The notes under the pieces: model-generated | Databases searched by the model: none | The model's input: the letters and a program-made list of their open reading frames with translations, nothing else | What the model was told of the DNA's origin: nothing | Shown: positions 9,851-22,900 of the stretch, piece after piece | Position numbering within the stretch: the stretch's first letter is position 1 | Layout: every line of letters starts with the position of its first letter | Made by a program: the position numbers and the translations under genes | Assembly: GCF_001949145.1 (NCBI RefSeq) | Contig: NW_019091371.1 | Span: forward strand, 953,468-1,017,467 | Length of the DNA stretch: 64,000 nucleotides | Direction of reading: 5' to 3' | Source: Acanthaster planci | Taxonomy: Eukaryota > Echinodermata > Asteroidea > Valvatida > Acanthasteridae

Positions 9851-12169
9851 TGCAACGTCGACAGTTTATCTGCCCAGCCAAACCAAAAGTTCAAATTTAA
9901 GCAATTTGCTAAGGAAAATATAACAATAAGCATGATCATCCTATTGTAGGTGTCAAGCCTATAGTGCGCAATGTGGGCGCCGTTACATTCTTTGGTCAAT
10001 ACGGCGCACAGAGTCAGAGTCACGCGTTACGTGGCCGGGCAATATGCCTAAATGCTGGCAGTTAACTCCTCAGCCCTGTATAAGGTGTGAAGTCAATTTA
10101 TGCTGAAATTGTAAATGCACGCGCATAGTTTCACCAATATAATTATGACCATCGAAACTTTAGGGTTGCTGTGATTCTTGACTATATCAAGTGAATATAA
10201 TTTCTAAAGGAGAATGAAAAGGAGAGACATGCATTTTTATTTCTGTCTTTGAAAGTTAAGTTTGTTTGGCTACGGATTCAAAAAAGAAAGGAAGAGAAAA
10301 CGTAGCCTAGGCCTACAAGGGATCCATAGAAGACTATAGGAGAAACTTTCACGAAACTTTAAGCAACGATATTGTTTCTTAAATTAGTCCAATTTTAATG
10401 TGAAATTCATTGTCACATGATGTCAATCCACGCCACAAGAAAGGCGACTTGTTTGTGCCTGATGAGTTTCCAAACACGTTCAAGCACGGCTGGGTCGAAT
10501 GGAAATGGGGCGAAGTGGTTAGGGGAGAAGTGACATGGGGCGAAGTGGTTGGAGATTAAGTGACCCGATACCCGGTAGTTGCAGGGTAAAGAACACTAAT
10601 TCGGGCCTCATTGAAACCTATGTAAAATCACCCATCGTCCAAAGCTCATGACATGCAAGCCAACATCCCTGGGGTGTCTCAAACAAAAATTTAATTATTA
10701 TTTGGTCATTAATCTTTCAGTTTCTTTTCAATTTTGGGGGGGGGGGTTAACCAATTACATTTTTAATTATTTACCCAAAACAAAATCAACCGCCCAAAAG
10801 TCAAATTCCGAACTCAGCACGAAGCCATTTTTCAAATGGCATCCCACTAGTTTCTGTGGCCTTTTGGACCATTTTCCAGCCGTGTTTTTGTTGTGTGTGT
10901 GTGTGGTTTTTGTTATCCCTTCTACTCCCAGATGGAAGCCTAAAGAACGGTTAGTTAATACTAATGTGCTTGGCGGAAATTATTACTTGAATTAGTGGAC
11001 TGCACCCTGCGCAACTAGAATAATTAATTTACGCGCCCATGGTGCAAAATGAGACAGAAACAGCGCCGCCTGGTGATTCTCAGAGAGTGGTTGGCCTCCC
11101 GCTTTTCTTTGGAAATTCAAGATTACAGCCAGAAGTTCACTTTTCTTTTCAATTTTATAGGGGCTAGCCACGCGAATTGTTTTATTCGTCCTTTGCCAAA
11201 AACACCCCCAAAATAGGAATAAAACTATTCGCTCAGCTGTCAATGTAGCAACCCGCCCCAATGCAAATAGTCTGCTGACGTCTTGTCCTCCGAACGTAGG
11301 GACGGGTAGTGGGTAATGAAACCGGTAGAATCTTGCCAGTTTATGTAAATGAGGAAACGATGCCCACTAAATGCACAAATCAAGTAGGAGCTGATAGAAT
11401 AATTTTGCTTTATCTTCTTTGTTCCCGAAAATAACTTCATTATTGTTCATTTTTCTAAAATTTTACACAATAACCAGTGATTTGAAATAATTGTCGTAAA
11501 ATGATTTATCGGTGATGATCACTGAAAAAAAATTACCACACTGTGATCAACATAGGCTTAGCAAGGATTGGTATTTATGTTTTGCTCGCTTGCCACCCCG
11601 CTGAGCGATGTCGACAGGGACTTCGAGAGGACTGGCTAAAGTAAACGGACGTATTGAACCGTCGCTTGCTATCTGGCGCAAAATTCAACAGTCGTGCGCG
11701 AAACACTGGTGATCTATGATAGGACTGAGAGGGAGTTTGTATGGATCGTCATTGGAAAGGTACGCCTGATGCACAACAAGTGACATTAGGTAATTTCTGA
11801 GACGCTGTACAGTCCATAATCTCAAGAAATGACTGATGCTGAGTCTGAATTCAAAAATGACATATCATGGGACCGAATTGTTCCAGCAGAAAAACAGTGG
11901 AAAACCTCAAGGATTTTGGGATGAGGCCTAGCCTCGGTCCACTCTGGATAGACTTATTAGCTGGGCTCAAGAACAATCTAAACCCGAGTTTTTAACTCAA
12001 AAACAATCCAGAAAACGAGCAAAACCCAGTATAAACTACAGTTGATTCAGACAGTATCACACCCAGTCAAATCATAAAACGCCGACACACCAACACCGAA
12101 AGCCAGTCTGCCCTTATAATTATAAACTCCTCTGATGTACAGCTAGCTAAAATTAGCCCAGTTAAAATA
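9851..12169. other. Intergenic stretch without a recognised gene
   Basis: Open frames here (for example 10648-10995 + and 10992-11261 -) show no family resemblance and look like chance. A two-unit 30-bp tandem repeat lies at 10505-10564. Nothing else is supported. Confidence 0.5.
10505..10564. repeat. 30-bp tandem duplication
   Basis: Two adjacent units begin ATGGGGCGAAGTGGTT and end AAGTGAC, each exactly 30 bp, with a few differences in the middle. Confidence 0.8.
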
Positions 12170-12840
12170 GCAAAGTATCTTAACTAAGCAGTTGGGAAAG
12201 ACGTAGTCAAACAGGTCACAAAAAGCAATCGAGGCGCCATTGCCGTTCGACGTTTCACTCGGGCCCAAGCACAAACGCTGCCACAACTCGGTTGGTGTAA
12301 CCGCTGCTTATGTCAAGTCTCAGGCTCAAAGTAAAGGCGTAAGAAATCTGGAGTAGAGGCCCAGCGCATGATGCGATGCCGTCATGGTTCACTAAGTCTT
12401 GAAAAGAGTCTGCCTGTCTCACGTTCAACAAACCACCTTACCTGCAAAAATCCAACTTGGCTATGAATACTATGAAGTCAAGACATACATCCCACCTGTA
12501 ATAAGATATTTCAACTGTCAGAGGCTGGGACATGTTGCTAGCAACAAATCTGATGTGTCCGTTGCGGGGCCCCCTTGCCTATGAAGCTTGTAAGCAACGA
12601 GAAAAAGTGAAAGTTTGTCTCTGCGGTGGAGAAAACTCCTCCCAGGAAGGCTGCACCACCATCAAAGAGGAAAGGAAAATCCAACTACTGAAAGTCTCTT
12701 GCAACATCTCAGTTGTAGATGCTGTGAAAGCACTGGACTGACATATGCATCCAGCCCAGCACCCCCAGACAACACACCCCACTTGTTACCAAGTCAAATA
12801 TTGACTACCACCAAAGTCCCGCCAAACGAGTGAAAAACCA
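12170..12840 (+). pseudogene. LINE ORF1 (zinc-knuckle, gag-like) remnant
   Basis: Pieced across frames, the translation gives VSLGP.., SLRLK, LTFNKP-like, then QLGYEYYEVKTYIPP, RYFNCQRLGHVA, then CGGENSSQEGC, KEERKIQLLKVSCNIS and VDAVKALD. This is the known layout of ORF1 of I/Nimb/Jockey-like non-LTR elements: an RNA-binding segment, CCHC knuckles (CF.CQrfGHva, CaCGG.Hs...C) and the conserved KEE..I..ik....isy.eAvk tail. The knuckles are damaged (first Cys changed, frameshift between knuckles near 12560). No matching ORF2 follows; the sequence after 12840 loses resemblance. Confidence 0.65.
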
Positions 12841-13834
12841 ATGACTAAAAGCCCACCGAAAAAAAGTGCAAATCATCTGCTAGACAAGATGCTAGTACCC
12901 ACACAGATAGCATTGGCAAGACACAAACAGAACCCATACCTCCATGTTCATGCAATAACCAGCTTTAACACTGAGAATCTCACAGAAATTTTTGTAGGTA
13001 CTTTGCAGATTCTTGTTATTATGACGAAGAAATATGACCAACTGGAGCCTGTCAAAACACTCATACCCATTATCTTCAGTGTCCCAGCGGGGAAGGGACG
13101 TGGGAACAGATCCCCCCACACGATTTTTAAAACCATTCTTTTCCCTTTTAATTTTAAAAGGAATTCACTTTCAGTTAATTTGAAGATGTTGCGATGGCCA
13201 CTTGAAGTTTGGGGCCACGCGCTTGCCAGCGTGCCCTTGCATGTAACGTGTGCGCGAGGAAAAATTGTAATTTTTTTGCTGACCTTCTTCGGAAAAATGG
13301 ACACTGCGCGAAAACGGTAGGTCCGATTCTCACAAAATAGGTGCAAAAATGGCTGCTGGCAAAGAGTTACTCAAAAGTCTGAAAGACCCAAAGCGTGAAT
13401 AATGCACTGTGAAGCTAATGAGAAAAATGTGGAGTGGGCGGAACCCCCCCCGGCCTTATTTTTTGGCGGGGGACAGACCACTCGCGTCGAGGGAACGAAA
13501 TGATTTTGAGGGAATGGAATGATATTTGGAGGGAACGAAATAGTACTTCGAGGTAACGAAATAATATTTCTTATGATGGAGACAAACGAAGCGGAAAGAG
13601 TGGTTTTTGGGTACGTGGTTGTGAGCTAGTTCGAGGAAGTTCCGAGAACAAGGTTGTCCATTGGGGAAAACCAATTATTTCCTGGTATCGAGTAGGCCTT
13701 CATCCATGTCATCATGCATGCTGTACTACTACTGTTGGCCCGTGTGTGAAGTACATGTACAAAAATGTACATGTACATGTAAGTGTATTAATACAGTTCA
13801 AACCCAGCCGCGTTGAAATGTAATAGAACATAAA
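12841..13834. other. Upstream flank of the PTP gene
   Basis: No gene is recognised. A tandem repeat lies at 13489-13570. The last 100 bases carry TACATGTACATGTA and lead to the PTP start codon. An in-frame TGA at 13814-13816 limits the reading frame, so 13835 is the first possible ATG of that frame on this exon. No TATA box stands out and the transcription start cannot be placed. Confidence 0.4.
13489..13570. repeat. Four-unit ~21-bp tandem repeat near the PTP start
   Basis: Units begin GAGGGAACGAAAT or a close variant (GAGGGAATGGAAT, GAGGTAACGAAAT) with lengths 19, 21, 21 and 21. It lies about 265-345 bp before the start codon, so it could fall in the promoter or 5' leader. Confidence 0.75.
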
Positions 13835-13933
13835 ATGTCCCAAAGAGAACATTTGGAAGCATTTTTACAACATGAGGAACATCTTCGGATGTTGGCTACA
13901 AATGGTGAAGATGGATTTTTGAAAGAATTTATG
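13835..13933 (+). CDS. PTPN12-like: PTP exon 1 (residues 1-33)
   Basis: Encodes MSQREHLEAF through GFLKEFM and ends in phase 0 at a strong donor GTAAGT. QREHLEAFL resembles the QREILQKFL-type start of PTPN22, and NGEDGFLKEFM aligns without gaps to the first 33 residues of human PTP-PEST. An in-frame stop lies 21 bp upstream and there is an A at -3, so the start is well supported. Confidence 0.9.
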
Positions 13934-16900
13934 GTAAGTTTGTGAATTAGTGACTGTCCTTGTCATGCATTTCATCAGCAGTTCACACTTGTTCAAGTTG
14001 TTGACACTAATTATAGGAACTTGGTCATCCCATGTCATGCATGTGTTGCTTAGCTGTAGGCAGTGTTTGGCATTGTTAGATAGGGGGCTGGCTCTGTAGT
14101 TGTGATAGTCTGGATTTGAGACCCGATGATTCTGACTACTCTACGAATCAAGGGTACGGTATCACCCAATTTCCACATGCATGACATGGTGACCAAGACT
14201 GGAGGAATTCCTGCAGTTTTCCAGAAATAGCCAAAATATTCTGAAGTCGTCCCCTATATATTTCGCATGTGTGGATGGTACTGTTGATATTCAGTTATTC
14301 CCGGCCAGGTGGCTAGGCTATCTGTTGAACGTAAACTCCCGTATTCTAATGCTAGCTGTTGATCCTACAGAACTACACTGAAATTGAAGGCCACTTTGCC
14401 CATTTGGCCGGAATCAATGTCAGCTAGGCAAAATGCAGAATATAATGCCCACACATACAGGGTGCACTACTGTAAAGTGTACATGTAATGAAATCGAAAA
14501 CACCCAGGCTCTCAACTTGTGACCCCTGACCCTTGCATCATACATGTATCTATTTATATCCGTTGGTGATGTCTAACCTAAGATTTTTTATCAAGAGTCA
14601 TCAGGGAATCTTGATCTTGCATGTGATTTTGAAAAATGAACCAAAACCTTGGGTCAATCAAGACATAGTAAAATAAAAAGATAAAATTAGGTCAACTTTA
14701 CATATAAACAATCAACAAAACCACCAAAAAATGGTGCAACAGTTTCAGCAGATCACACCCGCTTACTTCAAGCAAACTCAAGGAGATATGTCCAATACAT
14801 GTAAACAGATTCAAAGTTTTATGACGGTCATACATGTATATCATGCCCTTTCCATAATTGCAGCCTTGACGGACCATGTAGAACTCCTCTGAGCCACAAG
14901 ATCACTCCAATTCTCCATTAAATTTTTCAAATAAATCTCCCGACTTTCCTGAAGTTTCTCTTTGCCAGATCTCTTTCCTGTGAGTTATTTTCGTTCTTAA
15001 TGCTTAAAAGGTTTATTGGGAAACAATTGCACACAAAATCTGCTGCGATCCACACTGGCATGATCTCTCCATGGCTTTCACGCACTATGTTGTGCATCAT
15101 GATTGTCTGGTCTGGTCCCAGTCTCAACTTCAAAGGAATTCGTTGTTTCACTACTTGTAGAGCATTGGAGCCTGCATCGTGAAAGCATGCCGACTTCTGG
15201 AGATTGTTTTGTGTAGATGCGAGTAAAAGCCCTAATTTTTTTTCCGAAAAATATCGTTGTTGTGATTGGAACAACTTACAGGGCAGACATCTCCACGAAA
15301 AACTTGGGATAATCAGGGAATTCATTGAGAAAATTTGACTGAAAAGTGGTGTGATCTCATGGCACTGCGTTTGACGTGTAGATGCATGTAAAGCCTTGTA
15401 CAGTCTGGTGTATTTGTAGCATTTTGCATGCAGCAATGCTTGCTGCAGCGCTGTGCAATGTGCATGTCCTGAACAGTTGTACACTGACAGAGCTACATGT
15501 GTATTGTGCTCAACTGTTTCGTCAGGGGAATAAAAATATGATTCCGTCATCACTAACTGTTAGGTAGGCCTCATGTATGATTCTTTTCGTTTCTTTTTCT
15601 TACAAATTGCAAAGTATAATTATAAAGTAAACTCATGCCGAGGAGTGCAGTATGGATGGTTTAAGGTGTGCAATTATTTGCACTTCTCGGGAAGCTTGTA
15701 GACGTGTGATGGCATGGGAGTGCAATCGCACGCCTTAAAACAAAAGGACTGGTCTTACTATGTACACAGCATGAGCCCACTTTAAACTGTAACGTAACTT
15801 TCATGCAGGTACAGGTACTACACGTACAGGTACTACCGTAGGTACCCGAGTAGATTGGTTTGTGGTCGCACGCTGTATAGAGTATGTGCAGTGTAGGGAG
15901 ATGTTTCGTGTGCCTGCCTTCATTTGATTCACTAGAAGTACATTGTACATGTACTTGTAAAGATCCCTCTCATTGGACGCCATCTTTGTAGGAAAATTGC
16001 AGCTGTGTACCGGTATATAACACCATCAGGTGCATGTGCTTGTGTTGTGCAAAGGATTCTGAACTTGGGTGCGTGCTGATCCAAATACATACATGTATGT
16101 TCAAAATATGGCACAGCCGATGCGTGTCACAAAAATTGAAGTAAAACATACGTTTTTGAGAGAGACCTTTGTACATGCATGCCGTGATTCCAGTGTAGTA
16201 AACTTGTTTCAGTTCCAAATTTTATTTTGAAACCAAAGGTTTCAAGCTTTCCTTGGTCTGGTCCGGTCCCAGGTATGAAATACTAAAAAAAAAAAGGGCA
16301 TGCCATGTCTTTTCTTTCAGCTGTATTTTTATATCATTGTTTGCCATTTTTTATTCATTCCACAAGCACAAACTCCAAGTCTGTCTGTTGCACAGATACA
16401 TGTAGATGACAGAGTAATGTCGAGACTTAAAGAGGGAGGAATTTTAACAGAGTCGCCCATTATGTATTATTAACGATATGCCGGTGACCCCAAAACGTCA
16501 CAGGCTGTAAACATATTGCATCTTCACATGCAAGTCTTGATGTACAGGCATGCTCAAAAAGCAATGTTCTTGTGCAGTTCTTGTCCTCTAGTAAAACTTT
16601 CATGGAATGATCTTGTTTGCCTTGGAGAACTTTGTTTGCAGATGTACATGTACATGTGTAACATTGAAACCGCACTCATGTAGCGCCTGCTTACTCCATC
16701 TTTGAAACAAAAAATTATTTTACTAGCCAACAATGATGTACATGTATTCATACACATACAGTGTACATACATACATGTACATAAAATCCTATTGACAAGC
16801 AGTAAACAAAGTTCTGCAGTTCAGTTGAGGAATGCACTTTCGCATGTTGTTGAGGTACAGTAGTACTGTTGGATCCCCTGCTGATGAGTCAATTCCATCA

Positions 16901-19900
16901 GTAGCCTCACAATAACACAAAACACAACGAAACAGTGTGGGCATCACTGCAACAGAATTATACACAAAGTAGAGAATCAACTTAGGGATAACTTACACCC
17001 CTCGTTTGGATGTAACATTCCGCAAAATTTGTTGAAACCAAATTTACGTCGAAGTTGATGTTTTCTGATCACAGCTGGTGCATGTAAGATTTAGAAATTC
17101 TGAAAGTTGTTTTTCAAGGAATAATGTTGGGCCTTTCTTGAACATAAAACCGTAAAAAAAAAAAAGAAGCTGCCTCTCACTTGAGAAAAACCCTTAATTG
17201 TAAATCACGTCACACATTTAGTAATGAAAAGGGCTTTTGACACCATCAGTTGTCAATAACTTTTCAACAGGTGGTTTTGTTCAATGCAGTCAGGCTTGGT
17301 CTTATTTTAAAGATTAGGTTTACCTCTTTGAGATGCGCTACAGTTGATTGAGCAGATGCTCGTGAAGGATTTTTAAAGGCAGGCTACACTGCTTCCCAAC
17401 ACATGGAATGACCCTTAGTACATGTACATGTATGTACTATAAAGCGTAACAATTAACGATTCGAAATAGATATACACATAAATGTATGGACTGGCGATGA
17501 GGTCACTAGTGCATATCTACTTGTATGTCCCCAAGGGACTGTCAGGGATCAGAAGAGGGTCTTATTTCTTGAGGCCTCAGGAAATAGGACCCTCTTCTGG
17601 TCATTAACACGCCCTAGGGGCATGGGTGTGCAAAAGTGACCGACTGTGGCCAGTCCATATTGTTTTATAGCATACCTCAAACTAGAAAAATATTCTTTCA
17701 GGGTTTTAACTGTTTTCATTCAACTTTCAACAGCACTTCAAAAATAGCAAAAAAATTGAAAGTAAATTTTAGTGTCCCCTGACGCATTGTAGTTTTGAGT
17801 TGCTACATTCAACAAGGAAAAGAATTCTCTGGGTTTTAACCGTTGAAATTCAACTTTTCAAACCATTCAACCAATTCAAAAATTGCAAAAATTTTAAGGT
17901 TTATTTTAGTTTTCATAGATGCAGTCTAATTTTAAGTTGCTGTAAACAATTAGGAAAAAAATCATCCCGGGTTTGCATAGTTTCATCTCAAAAGTCAAAA
18001 ATGTTCAAGACTAGTACATGTACATGTACATGTACCTGACCGGGCACTAGTCTCTGAAATTGGAATTGATGTGCAAGCAATGTCTAGACACATGCCAAAT
18101 TCATGTACTAGCCCATATTAGGTTGAAGTAGTGAATTTAATATGAAGTACATTGTACCTGTTTGTATCATTTCCTGTTTAAAGTTTTTATTTTGACTCAG
18201 AGATACCGGTTTATGTTCATCATCCACTGAAAGGGTAAAATTCCTAAAATTTTTGTTTGATTTTCCTGGTTGGAAGTAATTCTCCTGTGTCAAATAAAAA
18301 CTAAATAGAAAAGTTTGTAATATTTTTATACTCAGATTTGAGTTCTGAGCAGTGATTGACAGCCAATGTAGTGAGTTTGATGCTGTCATCATCATACATG
18401 GGTATGTTGAGCGTCTGGGTTTCCAGGATCAAAGCATGCCAGTATCTTTCAGATACAGTAAAAGGGTGCCTGTAGATTTGATAAGATTAATATGAATATA
18501 TTACCATACATGTAGTTCTTGAGCAACAGATCTCACCAGCAAAGGAAATATCCGAGAATAAAAAGGAAATTATTCTTGTAAAAAAGAAAACGAAAGAAAA
18601 GAGGGATAAATTCACAGATGCCAGTAGTAGGTAGACATTGGACTGCATCTCCGCCATTGAATTTAATGAATTTATTGTATAAGTTTATGGAACATTTGTC
18701 ATCAGTGTGTTTACTGTATTAACAACAAGCCCAGTACCTTGGTTAGTGCCAATACATGTACTTACATGTACATGTTGTCTATCATTTGAAGGAAAAGTTG
18801 TAATTATACATGTATCTATCAGGATGAATTTTCGTAGTGAGTTTTGAAAACTTAATGATCTTTTCATTTTAACTTCCAGTCCAATTACAGTCATGAGCTC
18901 CAAACAGACGCATGCACTGTTTACATTAATTAAGGTCATCATATCAACCAACTTTTGAAGCCATTACAGCAAATTTTGCCGCAGACAAATTGAAAATTCA
19001 CTTTTTGACATTTATCAGTTCAGCCTACCCCTAGAGGGCTCTCAAGAAGCACACACACCTCAACCATTACTTGACATGAAGATTTTTAAGTGTGATAATG
19101 CAAGGTTCCAATTTATTATCCTTAACCATTTGGAAGATATTGACTTGTGTACAAGTATTCATTTGAGATTTCACACATTTGAAATTTGATCCTTTACAAC
19201 CAGGAAGCAGTGGTCAGACAACTTCAACACCCCAGACAACGTTGTTGTCTAACTTCTCATTGAACTTACCCCAGCTGAAGGTCCATAATCAACCAACGTC
19301 AGCTGATTGGTCAACATCTGGAGGTCAACCAGGCATCGCCTTATATTTAATTAATCAGCAACCACATTGTAAATGGGCATGTTTATTGACACTCACCTGC
19401 AAGCAAGTGTCTGTAGACTGACAAATGTATGTACATGTACATGTAGTTAATTTTCTTTGAAAAGCTGCACTGTAACTTCTGGGAATACCAAATTACACTG
19501 CTTAGACAAAAGATGGTGCTAGTCATAATTTACATGTATACACACCACACCCAAAAAATTACAAAGCAAAGATACTAATAAGACACATATATGTACAGTA
19601 GCTACGTGTACATGTAAGTAGGAGAAGCAATGTTGTGCACAATATCACTGTTGTAGTTAAGTACATGTACTGTATCTTTCGAGTACCAAGTTCTCTACCA
19701 AAGAAAAAAACTGGAGTGCACAGGCATTTGATGGTACCGTACCTACACAAAGGTAAGACTACAAACTAAATTTAAGACTTCAGACACTCCCGGTTTCATC
19801 AAATTTAAGTTTTAAGGAAAAAGTACTTGGCCCAGTACTTGTTAAGGACTTTTGTCCTAAAAACTTAATTTTTATTGAATAGTCTGTAGTCTGATGTAGT

Positions 19901-22900
19901 CTGAAGTCATCATTTTACCTAAGCAAGTAATCTTACCTTTGTGCATGTTCCGTCAAATGCACCCAAGTGTGTAAAGGCCTTCAATCCTGGACTCTGAATT
20001 GTTCCTCTTTTGTTCATTAACTTTTTCGGAAGACCTCCCATATGTTTTGTACACGTTTTTCAACTGTGGACTCTTCAGCAACTGTGAACCCTCTTGTCTC
20101 CTATTGTTATAGGTCCACTATTGACGATGTTTACACACTCCCATGTTCATGTACCTCAGCTTTGTTCCCTCCTAACTAGTTAAACTTTTGGTAGAGAACT
20201 TGGTACTCGAAAAGTAGTTTACCACAACACTTATACACACACAGACAGTTGTGAGGATAATGAATGGAAGCAAGTTGGGGCCCTTCTTATGTGTCCACAA
20301 TGCTTCAAAAAGAAATGTAACTGACTTCAGGTTTTTCGGGGTGAAAAAAAACAACATATTTCACTTTGCACATTGTATTTCAGCCATTCGAAATACAAAT
20401 GTACATGTAGTCCCTTTACCAGTAACTTGTCCGCCCTGCTAGGGTACGTGTACACATGACAGAGGACAGAGAGTTCTGGAGATCTCTGACCATTAACATT
20501 CTTGTTATGGCACCTTTCTGACCTTCGTCACAGGTTGAACAAAAACAGGAAATTGTTCCAGCTTTGCAGTAATGGAAAGACATTAATTAAAACAATCTCT
20601 GAACATCTACATGCACCGGTACAGCATGCAACATTTCATGAAGTCACAATTTCCTTATTTCTCACTTTCCGTGTATGGTACATTCACTATCATGACCATG
20701 TGTACACATACTGCATACATGTACATGTACCGGTACATGTACACTGTACACGTATGTGTTTGTACATGACAAATTGAAAAATGCTTCACATTTATAATTT
20801 TTGTTCTCAACTTCCCAGTTACATTTACAGTACATGTACATGAAATGATGAACGTGCATGGATGTTGAGCAGTTGGCACAGTTTATACATGTAAACTGTA
20901 TGTACATGTACATGTAGATGTATGCACATGTATGTACACGCACTGAACCTTTTTGTAATGTGTGGCGAAGTACATGCACATTCTACGTCATGTACATGAA
21001 CATGTACGTAGAGTGGGTATTGGCTCAAACATGTTTGGGGAAATTTAGGGAAAGATTTATCCTGTCCAAAAAATAACCCAGTTCTCAGTGTTGAGAAAGA
21101 TGCTGCTGTCATAATGTACTGTACAGTAGGAGTACTAGCACATTTGACCGTGAGGTTATCACTTCCAGTCAGCAAAGTGTTACATGTATTTAAATTTTTG
21201 GTTCACCGATGGCAATCTTTGGCACGGCCAAAGTGTCGGCTCGATGATAAAAACATGGCCGTGGTACAGTCACAGTGTGGTAATTTACATGTACCGTATC
21301 TTCTCACTGAGTATCACCGATCAAGTGTCTTTTTGGTGATACATGCATATTTCAAATCATTGGCTATCTTCATCAATTTTGGATGAACAGATAAAGTGTA
21401 GTGAGATTATTTTCAGCAATGAGGAAGAAAAAAAGAAAAATATCGAATTGATAACTGCTGCTTGTGTAACGCATTGAGCGAGCTCATGTGCCTGGCAGAA
21501 ATTTACCCACAATGCTCTGCACATCGTTAGCTGTAACTCTGTTTGACATATTTCCTTAAAAATCTGTGCAATTATCAGCCCTTCCCAGCACTCTGTTCGG
21601 GCAGATTAATCCACATTAATCTACAATCCACAAGCTTATATTATTGTGAATATATTCAGTATAACATACATGTACATGTATTTTTTGAGCCACAGATCTC
21701 ACCAGCACAGGAAATATCCGGGAATAAACAAGGAAGTCATTTTAAAAGAAAGAAACAATAAGGTTCATCTAGACATTAGTCCACAGGGGAGAGCAGGGAC
21801 GTGTACATGTAGTCCTAATGATGTACATGCAAGAAAGGGAAAAGTTACTGCCAGAGCTAAGAATGCGACAGTTGATGAGGGTTGACTATTGGTGAGACAT
21901 TGTAGTCAGGGCATGATACTGGTAGCAAAATGAACGAAAGGAAAAAGGAGAAAATTGGAACATGCATTAAGACTGCACAGACCTCTGAACCTTTCCAGGC
22001 AAATGTTGATGTCAGATGTGCACAGAGCAAGGGACTGCTTCACTGCTTGCTTCACTGCAAGAATGAGGAACAAAAGATATAAACTGTACATGTACATACA
22101 CAATGGATGCTCCATACTATTAGGCCAATATACTAATTTAACTTGAAGGTGCAATTGCATGATGATAAAAAAGACAGTTTGACTCAATTTTAGTTACTAT
22201 TCTAAACCGAATATATAAAAACTGTTTTTGTCACTGACTAATATAAACAACATGTACGTGTACCTATAGGACCTTATTTTCAAGGCTGGATCGTTATAAA
22301 AGTTGTCATCTGTCTAAAAATCATTGAGGGCAGCAAGTGAATTAACCAAAATTACATATATATGGGTTACAATTTGTACTTTTTAATTTTGAACTTTTAA
22401 TTTTAAACTTTTTTTATGAAACCTGCATGCATTGAACATTTTTATTTTTTATTGCAATTAGAGTTAGTTATTGTCTTTTGTATTTATATTTATTTTTAAT
22501 ACCTAACCTGTAAATGGCGATCTCTTTGCTGTTGGTTATGGAAACAAAAGAAATAAATAAATAAATAAGTACATGTAAGTCACCATGTATTTTGGAGTCC
22601 TTAGAGTCCTGATTTACCGTACTGTACTGACTGTACATGTACAAGCATGGGCTCTCTTTACAGGATGGCAGGCCTGGCTAAAATATGCAGTAGTCAATGA
22701 AGGTTACCTATCAGCTTAGAGTAGCCACCAAAGAGTCATTTGTGTGGGTGTAAACGTCCATTAAATAAAACGATGAATATTTGTAACATTCTGAAAACTG
22801 AAAATCTTGAAAATTGCCCGTACAGCACCGTATGTGTTTTTAAAAGCACCCGGCAGCATGTGGTTAAAGTACTGTACATGCACATAAGTGGCTTAGCAGG

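Noticed and set aside
10648-11261. Open frames of 115 (+) and 89 (-) codons
   Set aside because: No motif or homology; composition reflects G- and T-runs and GT repeats.
12841-13320. 159-codon frame after the LINE ORF1 remnant
   Set aside because: Only the first few codons could continue the LINE; the rest has no family resemblance and is overlapped by an equally open minus frame.
20655-20979. Overlapping open frames rich in Val-His and Tyr-Met-Tyr runs
   Set aside because: They are the translation of TACATGTACATG tracts in several frames; the same kind recurs at 27286-27648 and 31403-31747.
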